Assembly (NCBI RefSeq): GCF_007475365.1
Contig: NZ_CP034442.1
Span: forward strand, 124,001-188,000
Source: Streptococcus oralis subsp. dentisani
Lineage (GTDB): Bacteria; Bacillota; Bacilli; Lactobacillales; Streptococcaceae
Length of the DNA: 64,000 bases
Direction of reading: 5' to 3'
The position numbers were made by a program, and so were the translations under genes. Positions 63,315-64,000 of this stretch are shown here, piece by piece (positions within the stretch are counted from its first letter, which is position 1; every line of letters starts with the position of its first letter). A model generated the notes under the pieces. That model made no database searches, was not told where the DNA came from, and worked only from the letters and a program-made list of their open reading frames with translations.

Positions 63315-63361
63315 TTGACTTTGCCAAAGAATAAGCATAAACTGAATGTAAGCGATAACGT
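63315..63361 (+). promoter_or_regulatory. csbD-like gene promoter with candidate CcpA cre site
   Basis: TTGACT (63315-63320), 17-base spacer, TAAACT (63338-63343). ATGTAAGCGATAACGT (63346-63361) matches the cre consensus WTGNAARCGNWWWCAW at all but one position and would cover the transcription start. Catabolite repression by CcpA is a good guess. Confidence 0.55.
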
Positions 63362-63392
63362 TTATCGTATTAAAAGCAAAGGAGACAGAGCT

Positions 63393-63593
63393 ATGTCACT
63401 TGAAAATAAATTGGAACAAGCAACTGGTGCTATCAAAGAAGGATTTGGTAAAGTTACTGGCGATAGCAAGACAGAAGCAGAAGGTACTGTAGAAAAAACA
63501 GTTGCGAAAGCAAAAGAAGTTGTTGAAGATGCTAAAGGTGCTGTAGAAGGTGCCGTTGAAGGTCTTAAAAATTCATTTAAGAAAGAAGACTAA
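63393..63593 (+). CDS. CsbD family stress-response protein
   Basis: A 66-residue, highly charged protein with a long amphipathic helix: [20 protein letters not shown], then Lys/Glu/Ala repeats ([20 protein letters not shown]). CsbD proteins are induced by stress or starvation and have no known biochemical function. The frame is open from 63315, but AAAGGAGAC before the ATG at 63393 and the promoter position set the start. Confidence 0.92.
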   Translation: MSLENKLEQATGAIKEGFGKVTGDSKTEAEGTVEKTVAKAKEVVEDAKGAVEGAVEGLKNSFKKED

Positions 63594-63627
63594 AAAAATC
63601 AAGGGAATGTTTCCCTTGATTTTTTTA
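63593..63627. terminator. bidirectional terminator between csbD-like gene and murE
   Basis: AAAAAATCAAGGGAA (63593-63607) pairs with TTCCCTTGATTTTTT (63611-63625), loop TGT. A and T tails serve both convergent genes. Confidence 0.92.
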
Positions 63628-64000
63628 TAGATAACGTTCTGCGATGGCTGCGTCCCCAGGATAGTCTTCTTTCTTTCCTTGGACAATCTGGTAGCAATCA
63701 GCTCCCTTACCTGCAATAATCACGGCATCGAGTTCTTGATTTGTGATGGCCATCGCTGCCTTGATAGCTTGTTCACGATCGGCAATCTTTTCAACAGGAT
63801 GACTGATATAGCTGCTGATTTCTTCAGCAATGGCCATTGGATCTTCATAGTTGGGGTCATCCGCAGTTAGAAAGACTTGAATCTCAGGATGTTGATTGAG
63901 GAGGAGGCCAAAGTCTTTGCGACGACTTTCACCCTTGTTTCCAGTCGAACCGAGAACCAGAGCAATCTTTCCAGTTTGATGAGTTTCAACAACAGAAATC
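63625..64000 (-). CDS. murE: UDP-N-acetylmuramoyl-tripeptide synthetase MurE, lysine-adding (partial)
   Basis: Only the last 125 residues are in the window; the gene continues past 64000. The C-terminal domain shows [15 protein letters not shown] and the substrate motif DDPNYEDP, which is the Lys type (DAP-type enzymes have DNPR). It adds L-lysine to UDP-MurNAc-L-Ala-D-Glu in cytoplasmic peptidoglycan synthesis. The stop TAA (63625-63627 on the reverse strand) follows IAERYL. Confidence 0.95.
   Translation of the reverse strand, partial: ISVVETHQTGKIALVLGSTGNKGESRRKDFGLLLNQHPEIQVFLTADDPNYEDPMAIAEEISSYISHPVEKIADREQAIKAAMAITNQELDAVIIAGKGADCYQIVQGKKEDYPGDAAIAERYL

Overview
The window is a stretch of a low-GC Gram-positive chromosome that I place in the Streptococcus mitis group (mitis, oralis, pneumoniae and relatives). 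The evidence is the ftsA-ftsZ-yggS-sepF-ylmG-ylmH-divIVA-ileS order, near pneumococcus-identical FtsZ, GlmM and EngB as I remember those proteins, the mntE/Mn-riboswitch/mgtA pair, many extended -10 (TGnTATAAT) promoters, and a Lys-type MurE. It is almost entirely core genome. There is no prophage, CRISPR array, rRNA or recognisable tRNA. The only clear insertion sequence is one IS30-family element.

Layout. 1-8920: cell-division cluster, ending in an Ile T-box leader and ileS. 8921-14033: a small membrane protein, gpmA, and an ABC exporter with a coiled-coil FtsX-type permease. 14059-15067: rpsO, then a 620-bp gap holding four terminators and shuffled copies of small repeats. 15068-18574: a ferric-siderophore-type ABC operon (one permease, ATPase, lipoprotein) with a linked esterase. 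18617-26590: PlsC-like acyltransferase (minus strand), P-type ATPase, trmK, NIF3, an amino-acid oxidase-like flavoprotein, galE, and a GtrB-like glycosyltransferase. 26689-33985: ferredoxin, a LysM protein, cmk, folA, a 56-residue membrane peptide, clpX, engB, ridA, rapZ, yvcK, whiA. 33986-34436: a stand-alone structured RNA that I suggest is 6S RNA. 34437-39852: ferredoxin-NADP reductase, the c-di-AMP operon cdaA-cdaR-glmM, a DUF1149 protein, DegV. 39853-40117: two tandem ~112-bp repeat units. 40118-43949: dapB-cca-ABC-F in 4-nt overlaps. 43986-48174: divergent mntE and mgtA, with a yybP-ykoY riboswitch on mgtA. 48279-55090: deformylase-like protein, a 531-residue membrane protein, yaaA, FMN reductase, a DUF5590-like protein, an aminotransferase, asnS. 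55091-56126: IS30 element. 56320-57363: rpsF-ssb-rpsR. 57636-63593: GNAT, a HAD-cyclophilin fusion, an S1-domain protein, a tRNA methyltransferase, GIY-YIG, ppaC, an NlpC/P60-like protein, DUF1803, CsbD. 63625-64000: the 3' part of murE (minus strand).

The genes mostly serve growth and division (Z-ring, septal placement, c-di-AMP, cell-wall precursors), translation (IleRS, AsnRS, ribosomal proteins, CCA enzyme, tRNA methylases) and metal homeostasis (iron import, Mn and Ca export). I did not find a convincing new system. The observations most worth checking are the iron operon with its esterase and a candidate CodY site, the unassigned or 6S-like RNA, the repeat-built terminator array after rpsO, the tandem ~112-bp units after degV, three promoter/start arrangements that suggest leaderless mRNAs, and the IS30 transposase that reads out of its element antisense to asnS.
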